A stretch of DNA of 20,276 bases, from positions 1-20,276 of the forward strand of contig CALFBU010000296.1 in NCBI GenBank assembly GCA_937951455.1, read 5' to 3'. Positions 1-7,522 of this stretch are shown here, in pieces (within the stretch, counting starts at the first letter, position 1; each line of letters starts with the position of its first letter). Made by a program: the position numbers and the translations under genes. Under the pieces are notes generated by a model that saw only the letters and a list, made by a program, of their open reading frames with translations, was not told the origin of the DNA and did not search any database. Source of the DNA: an uncultured Rhizobiaceae group bacterium (GTDB taxonomy: Bacteria > Pseudomonadota > Alphaproteobacteria > Rhizobiales > Rhizobiaceae).

Positions 1-1031
1 CGCTCCATCAATCCGGCTGCTTCCATCACGATGCCCATCAACACAAACAACGGCACCGCCATCAGCTGATCGTTCAGCATTGTCGAGTTGGTGTTCAGCG
101 TCATCAACAAAGTGGTGAGCTTAAAGTTCGCCCCCCAGATGCCGAAGACAAAGGCAAGGAAGATCAGCGTGAACGCAATCGGAAAGCCGATAAAGATCAC
201 GAACAACATCGCACCCAACATGATCAAACCGATGGTCGGCTTATCTAGGTTCGGTGTCGCGCTCATGATCCCAGTGAACCACTCGCCTCCTGGCACGATG
301 TTAGGCGTAAAGATCGCCAAAATCAGCCAGATCAGAGCGATGATATAGATCGGCAAAAGGCGGACGAAAAACTTCTCTCGCGCCTTGCCCATCTTATGGA
401 AAGCGCGGAAAATTTCGGGAATGCCTTGTAGCATCAACAGGAAGCCACCTACAGGCATCGCAAGACGCGCAGGCCACAACAAAGGCCCCCATGCACTGTC
501 GATCTGCATGGTCTCGCCGCGTGAATAAGCCAGCCACCAGAACTCTGAGGCAACGATCGTAAAGAAGATCATCGAAGGCATAAAGAACAGCAGATACAAA
601 GTGGCATCCACGGTTGCCTGCGTCTTGTCAGACCAGAAGCGGTAAAGGAAATCGGCGCGGATGTGCACACCGCGCATCAAACCATAGCCCGCTGCGGCCA
701 TAAACAGCACGCCGGCAAGCATCCGGCTGGTGTCATATACCCAAAGCGTGGGGCCAAGACCAAGAGAGCGCGCAAGCTCGTCGTATCCGGCGTTTTGCAG
801 GATCGCAAATGAGTTCCGCGAGAAGACTTCGTAGACCACCACAATGATCAGCGGGATCATCAAAAGCGCAATAAGCTGACCAGCGCGATAGTTAAGAACA
901 TCAATGGCCGCTGTGATCGGGCGTTGCCATGGCGTCATGTCCTCGGGCGTTTCGCCAGGGGCTTCCGATCGTCTCTCAGCAATCAGCTCGTCCGCAATTT
1001 CCAGGTCTTCTGGATTCGGTTCGTCTGCCAT
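1..1031 (-). CDS. TRAP transporter fused DctQM permease (N-terminal part, cut by window edge)
   Basis: Inner-membrane permease of a tripartite ATP-independent periplasmic (TRAP) transporter, which imports organic acids using an ion gradient. The frame was read by hand. It starts at ATG 1031 behind a GGGAGGGA ribosome site (about 1038-1046) and stays open to base 1, about 343 codons. Residues 1-35 are acidic and cytoplasmic. A DctQ-type domain with about four membrane segments follows, then a basic linker (KMGKAREKFF). A DctM-type domain begins with a further helix and the FIGFPIAFTL segment typical of large-permease N termini. Both subunits are therefore one polypeptide, a known arrangement. 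The C-terminal half of DctM lies outside the window. It follows the binding-protein gene on the same strand, with a terminator-like hairpin between them. GC appears higher here (about 58% in the first 60 bases) than in most of the window. The substrate cannot be told from the permease. Confidence 0.9.
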   Translation of the reverse strand, partial: MADEPNPEDLEIADELIAERRSEAPGETPEDMTPWQRPITAAIDVLNYRAGQLIALLMIPLIIVVVYEVFSRNSFAILQNAGYDELARSLGLGPTLWVYDTSRMLAGVLFMAAAGYGLMRGVHIRADFLYRFWSDKTQATVDATLYLLFFMPSMIFFTIVASEFWWLAYSRGETMQIDSAWGPLLWPARLAMPVGGFLLMLQGIPEIFRAFHKMGKAREKFFVRLLPIYIIALIWLILAIFTPNIVPGGEWFTGIMSATPNLDKPTIGLIMLGAMLFVIFIGFPIAFTLIFLAFVFGIWGANFKLTTLLMTLNTNSTMLNDQLMAVPLFVLMGIVMEAAGLME

Positions 1032-1103
1032 TGGTCGTCCCTCCCCTGCGCGCGGACCTTCAAGATCCGCATTCTTTTTTTCAAAACGCCCTCCCCGGCG
1101 CTT

Positions 1104-1137
1104 AGAAAAAAAGAACGAACGGGCCCCGAAGGGCCCG
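1104..1137 (-). terminator. Rho-independent terminator or attenuator between dctP and dctQM
   Basis: Read on the minus strand, a 7-bp perfect GC stem (CGGGCCC / GGGCCCG, 1131-1137 and 1120-1126) closes a TTCG tetraloop at 1127-1130. TTCGTTC and a run of seven T follow (1106-1119). It lies 14 bases past the dctP stop codon. This is a textbook intrinsic terminator with an extra-stable loop. Because dctQM is the next gene on the same strand, it probably lets only part of the transcription through, giving more binding protein than permease. Confidence 0.9.
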
Positions 1138-1150
1138 CTCTAAATCTGAA

Positions 1151-2257
1151 TTACTTCAGTGTGTCTGCGAAAGCGCGGCCAAGGCTCGCGTTCGAAGTCT
1201 GTGCGCCAGACCAGAAAGGAACAGCCACTTCAGCGAATGCACGCTGGGAAGCCCACACTTCTGCGAAGAACTCGTTCTCATCCGCAGCAGCCTGCAGGGC
1301 TTTGCCTGCAGCAGCCGAATACTCGGTGAAGTAGTCAGCAGGTGTATCTTCCAAGATAACACCGTGGTTGTCTGTCAGGTCTTTCAGAGCCTTGCCGTTT
1401 TCAAAGATGCGGTAAGACATGGACTTTGACAAAGATGCGTTTGCAGCAACTTCCAGTGCCTTCTTCTCAATGTCAGTCAGGCCATTGTAGAAGTCTAGGT
1501 TCACATACATGTCGGCGTTAACGACGACCTGGTGCAGACCCTGAAGGTAGTAGTGCTTAAGCACTTTCTGGAAACCAAACACTGAGTCAGGCTTCGGGCA
1601 GCACCATTCAGCAGCGTCGATTGTGCCTTTTTCAAGAGCTGGCAGAATGTCACCACCACCCATCGCAACAGAGGCTACGCCAATGTCTTTGTATGTTTGA
1701 CCAGGAATGCCTGGAGGTGTGCGGAAACGGTACTTGCGGAAGTCGTCCATGGATGTAATCGGCTCTTTGAACCAACCAAGAGCTTCTGGGCCCACTGGCT
1801 GTAGCATGAAGCCTTTTACGTTTACGCCCATTTCATCCCAAAGCTGGTCGTAAAGTTCTTTACCACCACCGTACTGGAACCATGAAAGGAACGCGATGTT
1901 GTCGATGCCAACGCCTGCGCCAGCAACTGGTGAACCAAATAGCATTGCAGCTGGGTGTTTACCTGACCAATAGTGCGTCCAGGCAAAACCGCCCTCAACA
2001 AGACCCTTGTCAACAGCGTCCAGTGTTTCCTTAACACCAACAACCGCGCCAGCAGGTAGAACTTCGAATTTTACTTCGCCACCTGTAAGAGCAGTAACGT
2101 CATCACCAAAGGCTTTCAACATTACAACTTCATCAGCTTTCGCAGAGATTACTGATTGTACGCGAATTACAGTTTCTGCGAATGCAGCAGAAGCTGTGAT
2201 TGAAAGCGCTACAGCAGAACCTGCCAGCACTTTCGTAGTTTTAGATAGAATAGACAT
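1151..2257 (-). CDS. dctP: TRAP transporter substrate-binding protein, DctP/TakP-like
   Basis: Periplasmic solute receptor of a TRAP importer, 368 residues, the usual family size. Residues 1-27 form a Sec signal peptide (basic start, hydrophobic core, AFA before the predicted cleavage at A27/E28). The mature protein shows the DctP fold: a KYRFRTPPG segment with Arg177 and Arg179, where the family places the arginine that grips the substrate carboxylate, and a DAAEW segment at about 214-218 lining the pocket. Cys219-Cys220 follow Trp218; in many relatives this stretch reads like W-[VI]-G-P. ATG 2257 is supported by a GGGAGGA site about five bases upstream. It precedes the fused permease on the same strand and is separated from it by an intrinsic terminator. 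The ligand is probably a monocarboxylate or 2-oxo acid by family resemblance, but this is not settled by sequence. Confidence 0.92.
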   Translation of the reverse strand: MSILSKTTKVLAGSAVALSITASAAFAETVIRVQSVISAKADEVVMLKAFGDDVTALTGGEVKFEVLPAGAVVGVKETLDAVDKGLVEGGFAWTHYWSGKHPAAMLFGSPVAGAGVGIDNIAFLSWFQYGGGKELYDQLWDEMGVNVKGFMLQPVGPEALGWFKEPITSMDDFRKYRFRTPPGIPGQTYKDIGVASVAMGGGDILPALEKGTIDAAEWCCPKPDSVFGFQKVLKHYYLQGLHQVVVNADMYVNLDFYNGLTDIEKKALEVAANASLSKSMSYRIFENGKALKDLTDNHGVILEDTPADYFTEYSAAAGKALQAAADENEFFAEVWASQRAFAEVAVPFWSGAQTSNASLGRAFADTLK

Positions 2258-2385
2258 GGTATTCCTCCCTTTTGTCTTCCTCTCCTCCGAACTATTTGTA
2301 GTGCCATCACAAGTCCCTGTCGAAGGTGCAGGGTGGATGGTTATTCACCACAATCTAAATTGGCAAAATTAATCACCAAATTCAG

Positions 2386-3060
2386 TTAAATGATCCCTTG
2401 TCCCCCAAGATAAGCGAGTATCCCTCTCGCTGGATCAAATATGCCTCGATATAACATCTCGGCAGATACGTATAACAATACTAACAGGCCTGCCCAAGAA
2501 ATCCATGGGTAACGTGTAAGAAGTTTCATAATGAGCGTGGCTGCAAATGCCATCAGTAGTATTGCAAGACCCAAACCTATTATAAGTTTATTTGGATCGC
2601 CATCCGCAATGGCCGCAACTGCGATGACGTTATCAAGCGACATGGAGACATCCGCAATGGTTATTGCGATTAAAGCTTGCCCTAGTGTGCGACGTGGCTG
2701 TCCTTGATACCCAGCTTCATCGTCTTCAGCCATTTCCATTGCTTCTGCAGCATCTTCCTCATTGTGTGACCTGATTTCCCTGTATAAACCCCAGCAAACA
2801 TAAAAGAGAAGCAAGCCACCTACGAGTAGCAAACCTGGAATATCTAGAAGGTAGGTAGCAACCAATGCAAAAAGGATTCGTAAAAGAGCGGCTACGACCA
2901 TGCCGAAAATGATGGCTTTCTTGCGCAATTCTGGCGCTAGTCCAGCTGCTGCCATGCCGATGATCAATGCATTGTCACCCGACAGTACGATGTCAGCGAT
3001 TATGATTTTACCGTAGTCAAGAAAAGTGCCGAATGCAGCTGAATCAGATAAAAATTCCAT
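2386..3060 (-). CDS. TerC/YjbE-family integral membrane protein, putative metal (Mn) exporter
   Basis: A 224-residue membrane protein with about seven hydrophobic segments. Two repeated acidic membrane motifs mark the TerC superfamily: ADIVLSGDNA with Asp29-Asn30 in the first segment, and ADVSMSLDNV with Asp143-Asn144 after a charged loop (about 98-121, rich in Glu/Asp). TerC and YjbE/YkoY proteins are linked to metal-ion homeostasis, notably manganese export. The size and spacing match the shorter YjbE type. ATG 3060 has a GGGGA site seven bases upstream. The gene starts 47 bp after the stop of the GMC oxidoreductase on the same strand and is probably cotranscribed with it. No yybP-ykoY-like riboswitch could be recognised in that short gap. 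The ion is inferred from the family. Confidence 0.88.
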   Translation of the reverse strand: MEFLSDSAAFGTFLDYGKIIIADIVLSGDNALIIGMAAAGLAPELRKKAIIFGMVVAALLRILFALVATYLLDIPGLLLVGGLLLFYVCWGLYREIRSHNEEDAAEAMEMAEDDEAGYQGQPRRTLGQALIAITIADVSMSLDNVIAVAAIADGDPNKLIIGLGLAILLMAFAATLIMKLLTRYPWISWAGLLVLLYVSAEMLYRGIFDPARGILAYLGGQGII

Positions 3061-3107
3061 TGTTTATTCCCCGTAGCCCAATATTGTTTTTATTCTTAAG
3101 AGCGCAC

Positions 3108-4712
3108 TCATGCTGCATCCTCCAGCATCATGGCCGCGCATTTTTCGCCGATCATGATTGCAGGTGCATTTGTATTCCCCGATGTGATGATAGGCATAAT
3201 TGAGCAATCTGCAATGCGAATTCCTTCTACCCCACGGACTTTTAAACGCTCATCCACGACTGCCATCGGGTCATTGCCCATTTTGCAAGTTCCGGTTGGG
3301 TGATAGATTGTGGTTGAATTGCTTCTTGCCCAATCTAAAACGGCATCATAATCGTCGAAGTTCAAATCTTCATTCGGATTATGCTGTCCTGTTATGATGT
3401 CTTTTAGTGGCCCGTGCTGCGTAATTCTATGCGATATACGCAAGCCTTCAACCATTGTATCGCAGTCCAGTTTTGTTGCCAGATAGTTTGGGTGAATTTT
3501 AGGATATTCACGCATGTCACTTGAAATCAATTCAAGATGACCTGCACTTTCGGGGCGCATTTGCAAAACAGATGACGTGAACGCTGAAAATTTATGGGGG
3601 CCTTCTGCTGGGCTGTCGGCACTCCAGGGCTGAATGTGGAACTGAATGTCCGGTGTAGCCAAATCTTCGCGTGTTTTTAAAAATCCTGTCCCAAGACTGG
3701 CAGCCATGGTCATTGGGCCTGTACGTGCCAGAATATATTGGAGTCCTATCATGCCTTGTTTTATGAAATTACCAATTTCAATATTGATAGTAGAAACATT
3801 TACCTTGTAAACGGGGCGTGCTTGAAGGTGGTCTTGCAAGTTTTGTCCAACACCTTTCAGCTCTTTGATAACATCAATGCCATTATCTTTAAGCTGATCT
3901 TTGGGACCTATGCCTGAAACCATTAACAGTTGCGGAGACCCAATGGCTCCTGATGACAGAACAACTTCTTTACTGGCCTTCAGGTTTAAAAGTTTTCCAT
4001 TTGGCCCGCCTTGGCGAATGGTTACGCCATCAACGCGCTTACCATCCACGATCAGTTTTTCTGCCTGAGAATTGGTGAAAATCTTCAGGTTTGAACGGCT
4101 TCTAATCGGCTTTAGATAGGCAACGGCAGAAGAGCAACGCTGTCCATTTTTTGAGGTTAGTTGGAAATATCCAACGCCTTCCTGGTCGCCATTGTTGTAA
4201 TCTTTATTTTCTTTATAGCCTGCATCCACCGCAGATTTGATCCACGCATCAACGATATCGCGTTTCAGGCGTGTAGGGGACACATTAAGTGGGCCGCCAA
4301 TACCTCTGTCGTTGCCTTCACCTTCTTCCCAGTTTTCCGCTTTTTTGAAATATGGAAGGACATCATCCCAGCCCCAACCAGTATTACCCATTTGGCGCCA
4401 ACCTTCGAAATCTTCAGCTTGACCGCGCACATACAGAAGACCATTGATGGAGCTAGAGCCGCCCAGAACCTTACCGCGAGGCCAGGGAATTGATCGACCA
4501 TTCAGACCAGCATCCGGCTCCGTTTTATAGCACCAGTCTGTCTTTGGATTTCCCATTGTCTTGAAGTAGCCAACTGGCACATGTATCCATGGATTTGAGT
4601 CTTTGCCACCAGCCTCAATCAGTGCAACCTTATAGCGTCCGTTCTCAGACAAACGATTTGCCAAAGGACATCCGGCAGAGCCGGCACCAACCACTATAAA
4701 ATCAAATTCCAA
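3108..4712 (-). CDS. GMC-family FAD oxidoreductase (choline dehydrogenase-like alcohol dehydrogenase)
   Basis: A flavoprotein of about 534 residues that oxidises an alcohol to an aldehyde with FAD. The N terminus carries the dinucleotide-binding GAGSAG (residues 9-14) followed by an IEAGG segment. The GMC signature PRGKVLGGSSSINGLLYVRG comes next. The C terminus has HPTGTCKMG with the catalytic His471 and SGNTNAPA with partner Asn515. All key residues are present. The start is not ATG. TTG 4712 is preferred because GGAG (4722-4725) lies nine bases upstream and the protein then begins MEFDFIVVGAG, as is usual in the family. TTG 4727 would add five residues but would overlap that ribosome site. 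It is divergent from an IclR regulator and followed by the terC-like gene. The substrate is unknown; membrane alcohol or choline-like dehydrogenases are the nearest comparison. Confidence 0.9.
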   Translation of the reverse strand: MEFDFIVVGAGSAGCPLANRLSENGRYKVALIEAGGKDSNPWIHVPVGYFKTMGNPKTDWCYKTEPDAGLNGRSIPWPRGKVLGGSSSINGLLYVRGQAEDFEGWRQMGNTGWGWDDVLPYFKKAENWEEGEGNDRGIGGPLNVSPTRLKRDIVDAWIKSAVDAGYKENKDYNNGDQEGVGYFQLTSKNGQRCSSAVAYLKPIRSRSNLKIFTNSQAEKLIVDGKRVDGVTIRQGGPNGKLLNLKASKEVVLSSGAIGSPQLLMVSGIGPKDQLKDNGIDVIKELKGVGQNLQDHLQARPVYKVNVSTINIEIGNFIKQGMIGLQYILARTGPMTMAASLGTGFLKTREDLATPDIQFHIQPWSADSPAEGPHKFSAFTSSVLQMRPESAGHLELISSDMREYPKIHPNYLATKLDCDTMVEGLRISHRITQHGPLKDIITGQHNPNEDLNFDDYDAVLDWARSNSTTIYHPTGTCKMGNDPMAVVDERLKVRGVEGIRIADCSIMPIITSGNTNAPAIMIGEKCAAMMLEDAA

Positions 4713-4733
4713 TTTTATTTTCTCCAAGTACTG

Positions 4734-4767
4734 GACAAAAAGTTCAAAAAATGAGACTTTTTGTCTC
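4734..4767. promoter_or_regulatory. Nested inverted repeats, candidate IclR-family operator
   Basis: A perfect 10-bp inverted repeat, GACAAAAAGT (4734-4743) and ACTTTTTGTC (4756-4765), is separated by 12 bases. The right arm is also part of a second palindrome, GAGAC-TTTTT-GTCTC (4753-4767). The site lies 22 bases upstream of the proposed start of the GMC oxidoreductase and in the only gap shared with the divergent IclR-type gene. That is where a regulator would block or activate the dehydrogenase operon. The repeat is seen directly; its use as an operator is inferred. Confidence 0.55.
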
Positions 4768-4875
4768 GCTATTACATGAAAACACGGATTCGTAGCTTAG
4801 ACAAGCCTAATTCTGAAAAATCTGTGAAACTATAATTTTGCACCGAGTGCGTTTGCTTTTAATAAAGGCTTTTGA

Positions 4876-5640
4876 ATGAGTAACAATAAAAACCGAATTC
4901 CTACCAATTTGCGAACGCTAAGAATATTGGAAATTCTTGGCAATTCGAATCGTCCTATGACCCCGACCGAAATCAATCAGGAACTTCAATTACCCAAGCA
5001 AACAGTGCATCGCCTTTGCACAACGCTGGAAGAAGAGGGCTATATTGTTCGCGAAACAAACGGAAAACGTTTGCAACCCTCCAGACGACTAAAAAACTTG
5101 GCTTCCGGGATACTTTACAATTCTCGAAACCACATTGCTGTCCGCCAAGTGCTTGAAGAAATCGCTAACAATGTGAAAGAAACAGTAAATCTGGTTGTTC
5201 CGGAAGAGTCTGGCATGATGTATCTTGAGCGCATAGAGACAGATTGGCCATTTAGAATACAATTACCTGTAGGCACTCATGTGCCATTCCATTGTACTGC
5301 AAGTGGAAAAACCTTCCTTGCAAGCCTTACGCCAGCAGCACGCAGGTCATTTGTTAACAACATCGAACTAGAGCCCATGACACCCAATACATTTATTGAC
5401 AAAAAGTCTTTGTTGGATGAACTCGCCACGATTGCAAAACAAGGCTATGCTGTTGACAATGAGGAGTTTATGGAAGGAATGGTTGCAATAGCTGTGCCGA
5501 TTAAAGACGAAAAATCGAGATATAGTGGGGCAATCGCTTTTCACGCACCTGATCAACGCTTATCGCTGGAGACGGCAATTGCAAGAAAAGACTACTTGAT
5601 GGATGGAGCCAGGAAACTTGGCGAAGTACTGTTTACCTAG
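4876..5640 (+). CDS. IclR-family transcriptional regulator
   Basis: A DNA-binding regulator of 254 residues, the normal family length. An N-terminal winged helix-turn-helix (about residues 12-62) contains a recognition-helix region reading LPKQTVHRLCTTLEEEGY. The C-terminal IclR effector domain (about 78-252) has the expected GTHVPFHCTASGKTFLA and EEFMEGMVAIAVPI segments, which bind a small ligand. ATG 4876 follows an AAAGG-type site. The gene is divergent from the GMC oxidoreductase and shares a control region holding nested inverted repeats, so the oxidoreductase operon, possibly including the terC-like gene, is the likely target. Whether it also controls the TRAP transporter further along the same strand is open. 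Confidence 0.93.
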   Translation: MSNNKNRIPTNLRTLRILEILGNSNRPMTPTEINQELQLPKQTVHRLCTTLEEEGYIVRETNGKRLQPSRRLKNLASGILYNSRNHIAVRQVLEEIANNVKETVNLVVPEESGMMYLERIETDWPFRIQLPVGTHVPFHCTASGKTFLASLTPAARRSFVNNIELEPMTPNTFIDKKSLLDELATIAKQGYAVDNEEFMEGMVAIAVPIKDEKSRYSGAIAFHAPDQRLSLETAIARKDYLMDGARKLGEVLFT

Positions 5641-5667
5641 GGTCTAAAAATCAAAGAATTGATTGCC

Positions 5668-5692
5668 CCTGATTTGTTTTGAAATTATCAGG
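5668..5692. terminator. Weak hairpin between convergent genes, possible terminator
   Basis: CCTGAT (5668-5673) and ATCAGG (5687-5692) form a perfect 6-bp stem with a 13-base loop, followed on the plus strand by ATTTCTTTT. It lies past the IclR-gene stop and overlaps the last codon of the opposing gene. The stem is short and AT-rich inside, so its strength is doubtful. Confidence 0.4.
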
Positions 5693-6905
5693 ATTTCTTT
5701 TGAAAAATACTAACAGCTTTATTCAAACGTTCGCGGTTTTTTGTTCCTGCAAAATGATAGATGTTTTTTAGTTTAGGACGAATGTGGGTTTTCCAGAGCT
5801 GGCTGTAAATAAAGCCTTTATAGGTAACCGGTATATTTCTGCTGATTACCTTGTGCTTAAGGTTGCTCCAAGACGTTTTGTAGTCTGAAGGGTCATGCAA
5901 GAGGTCAAAGTATTTCATGCCTCGGCTCATGCTCCATTCTTGAGACATTTCTATTTGTACCTTACCCGGGCTGAAGTCTTTATAACGCCAGTCGATTGCG
6001 CCAAGATAAGAGTAATAGCGATCTGCCTTGATCATCCCAAGCTCTATCGCTATGGGATTTCCGTTCAATTTTAGGGCGTGAACAACAGGGCCGGATGTTG
6101 ATGAACTTTTGAGATTCTTAAACATCTCCCTCGTGCATTTTTCGTCTAGCAAACCGGATGTTCTGCCTGTTTCGAGCAGCCATTGTTTTTTCATGTCAAG
6201 TGCTCGTTCAACAAGGTGTTCAAAACCATCAGCACCAGGTTTGATAACATCATAAGAGATATCGCCCTGAGTCATGAGTTTGTTTTTATCTCTTCGGCGG
6301 CTTTTGCGTTGAACTTTTGAAAGTGTTTGAAAATAAGCATCCCAATTTTCGTATCGCTTTAGATCCAGCATTGACGACTCGAGATTAGAGTTTTCCTTGA
6401 TGCCTTTGGTTCCAATGATCTTATCGACCATGCTGTTTTCAGGGTAATTATTAAATGAAAGCGAGTCTGACTTTGAATGTTTGATGATGAAATCTAAAAC
6501 AAGCTTGCCCAGGGACGCATCAAATTTCGCTGGATCAAACAAAAGGTTTGAATATTGCCCAAGGGGTTCGGTTGCTGTCGTCAGGATTTTCAGACCTGTG
6601 CGAGATTGAATTCTCATCAACGGCCAGATCATGATAGGTCTATCGTCTTGTCTTAATACGAATACCTGTGGGATAGGGCAGTGTTTATTGGTAATATCAT
6701 CTGCAAATTGTTTGTAATACTCAATGCACCAATTGTAATTTTGAAAGTAAGTAAAATCTTCCGTGCAGGCTGCTTCAAGCGCCAACCACTCTTGTTCAAA
6801 TGCGCAGATGGCTTGAACAGTCTCTAAACACTCAAGCGAAAGCTCACCAACTTCCAAATTTGAAAGCAATTTTGCTTTTTTGCGTGTTTCGTCAGCGTCT
6901 GTCAT
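5688..6905 (-). CDS. CelD/FemAB-like GNAT acyltransferase (Acetyltransf_6 type)
   Basis: A soluble protein of 405 residues that resembles the CelD/BcsL group: proteins with a duplicated GNAT fold that transfer acyl or aminoacyl groups to polysaccharides, lipids or peptides. The N-terminal half contains FEQEWLALE and a YFQNYNWCIEYY segment, usual for the group. The C-terminal half (about residues 200-350) contains a long basic helix (SKVQRKSRRRDKNKL), then ALDMKKQWLLETGRT, HALKLNGNPIAIELGM and YYSYLGAIDWRYKDFSPGK, which match the Acetyltransf_6 (BioF2-like) pattern. There is no signal peptide or membrane segment. ATG 6905 lacks an evident ribosome site, but no better start is near. The gene stands alone, convergent with the IclR gene and divergent from the GFA gene, so context gives no substrate. 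Confidence 0.75.
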   Translation of the reverse strand: MTDADETRKKAKLLSNLEVGELSLECLETVQAICAFEQEWLALEAACTEDFTYFQNYNWCIEYYKQFADDITNKHCPIPQVFVLRQDDRPIMIWPLMRIQSRTGLKILTTATEPLGQYSNLLFDPAKFDASLGKLVLDFIIKHSKSDSLSFNNYPENSMVDKIIGTKGIKENSNLESSMLDLKRYENWDAYFQTLSKVQRKSRRRDKNKLMTQGDISYDVIKPGADGFEHLVERALDMKKQWLLETGRTSGLLDEKCTREMFKNLKSSSTSGPVVHALKLNGNPIAIELGMIKADRYYSYLGAIDWRYKDFSPGKVQIEMSQEWSMSRGMKYFDLLHDPSDYKTSWSNLKHKVISRNIPVTYKGFIYSQLWKTHIRPKLKNIYHFAGTKNRERLNKAVSIFQKKS

Positions 6906-7057
6906 GAATTGTATATTTTGATTTTATTATGCTTTTACAAAAGATAATTTAAGCCAGATATGTTCAAAAATGATTAACTGAGAGGCAATGGAAGCCTTTC
7001 TTATCGAAGTTTGCTTTGATATGGTTAAGTTGATGAATTAATTTAGGAATAATCACC

Positions 7058-7465
7058 ATGACAGAAATAACAGGCTCATGCCTTTGCGGGAATGTATCAT
7101 ATAAAGGCGATGTTGATGTTAAAATGGTCATAAATTGCCATTGTACCGATTGCCAGCAGGCAACGGGTTCTGTTCAGGGGACGATGGTTTTTGTAACAGA
7201 AGATTCTGTGGAAATTTCTGATACATTTTCGCAATATTCGCATCCCGCTGATAGCGGTAATACGTTGACTAAAATATTTTGTGGCAAATGCGGTTCACAA
7301 GTTGCTGGCAAAAATACGGGTCGTGAAGGCATGATCGGATTAAGGGCAGGATGTATCGACCAGAAAGAACTCATCAAGCCAGGCGCGAATATTTATTGCG
7401 ATAGTGCAGTGCCATCTACTGCAATGGATCCTGATTTGAAAAAATTCCCTGCAATGCCTGGTTAA
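7058..7465 (+). CDS. GFA/CENP-V-family zinc protein
   Basis: A 135-residue protein of the glutathione-dependent formaldehyde-activating (GFA/CENP-V) fold. The zinc ligands are visible: GSCLCG (Cys8, Cys10), NCHCTDC (Cys27, Cys29, Cys32) and FCGKCG (Cys75, Cys78). Length and motif spacing fit a single complete domain. Family members are often called S-(hydroxymethyl)glutathione synthase, but most are uncharacterised and their activity is debated, so only the fold is claimed. ATG 7058 follows TAGGA about ten bases upstream. The divergent region 6906-7057 separates it from the acyltransferase gene, and a stable hairpin follows the stop codon. Confidence 0.88.
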   Translation: MTEITGSCLCGNVSYKGDVDVKMVINCHCTDCQQATGSVQGTMVFVTEDSVEISDTFSQYSHPADSGNTLTKIFCGKCGSQVAGKNTGREGMIGLRAGCIDQKELIKPGANIYCDSAVPSTAMDPDLKKFPAMPG

Positions 7466-7490
7466 ATATCTGCATTATAAATAATTTCAT

Positions 7491-7522
7491 AAGCCATCAT
7501 GTAAAAGCTTGCATGGTGGCTT
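7491..7522 (+). terminator. Hairpin after the GFA gene, likely terminator, overlapping the possible 5' end of the MFS gene
   Basis: AAGCCATCATG (7491-7501) and CATGGTGGCTT (7512-7522) form an 11-bp stem with one G-U pair and a ten-base loop. TTTAT follows but no long T run. It begins 25 bases past the GFA stop codon. The stem is good and the T tract poor, so partial termination is most likely. Confidence 0.5.

Noticed and set aside
904..1334. Open frames on the plus strand over the permease start and dctP end.
   Set aside because: They are antisense to well-supported minus-strand genes and have low-complexity Ser/Arg/Pro-rich products without family features.
2258..2385. Promoter for dctP with TTGCCA and a -10 box 17 bases on.
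   Set aside because: The -10 candidate matches only two of six consensus bases, so no site is claimed although a promoter is expected here.
3061..3107. Possible manganese (yybP-ykoY) riboswitch before the TerC/YjbE-type gene.
   Set aside because: The gap is only 47 bases and lacks the paired loops needed for that aptamer.
6981..7001. Possible hairpin GAGAGGC / GCCTTTC with a seven-base loop upstream of the GFA gene.
   Set aside because: It needs a G-U pair, no gene ends before it on that strand, and no conserved RNA class was recognised.
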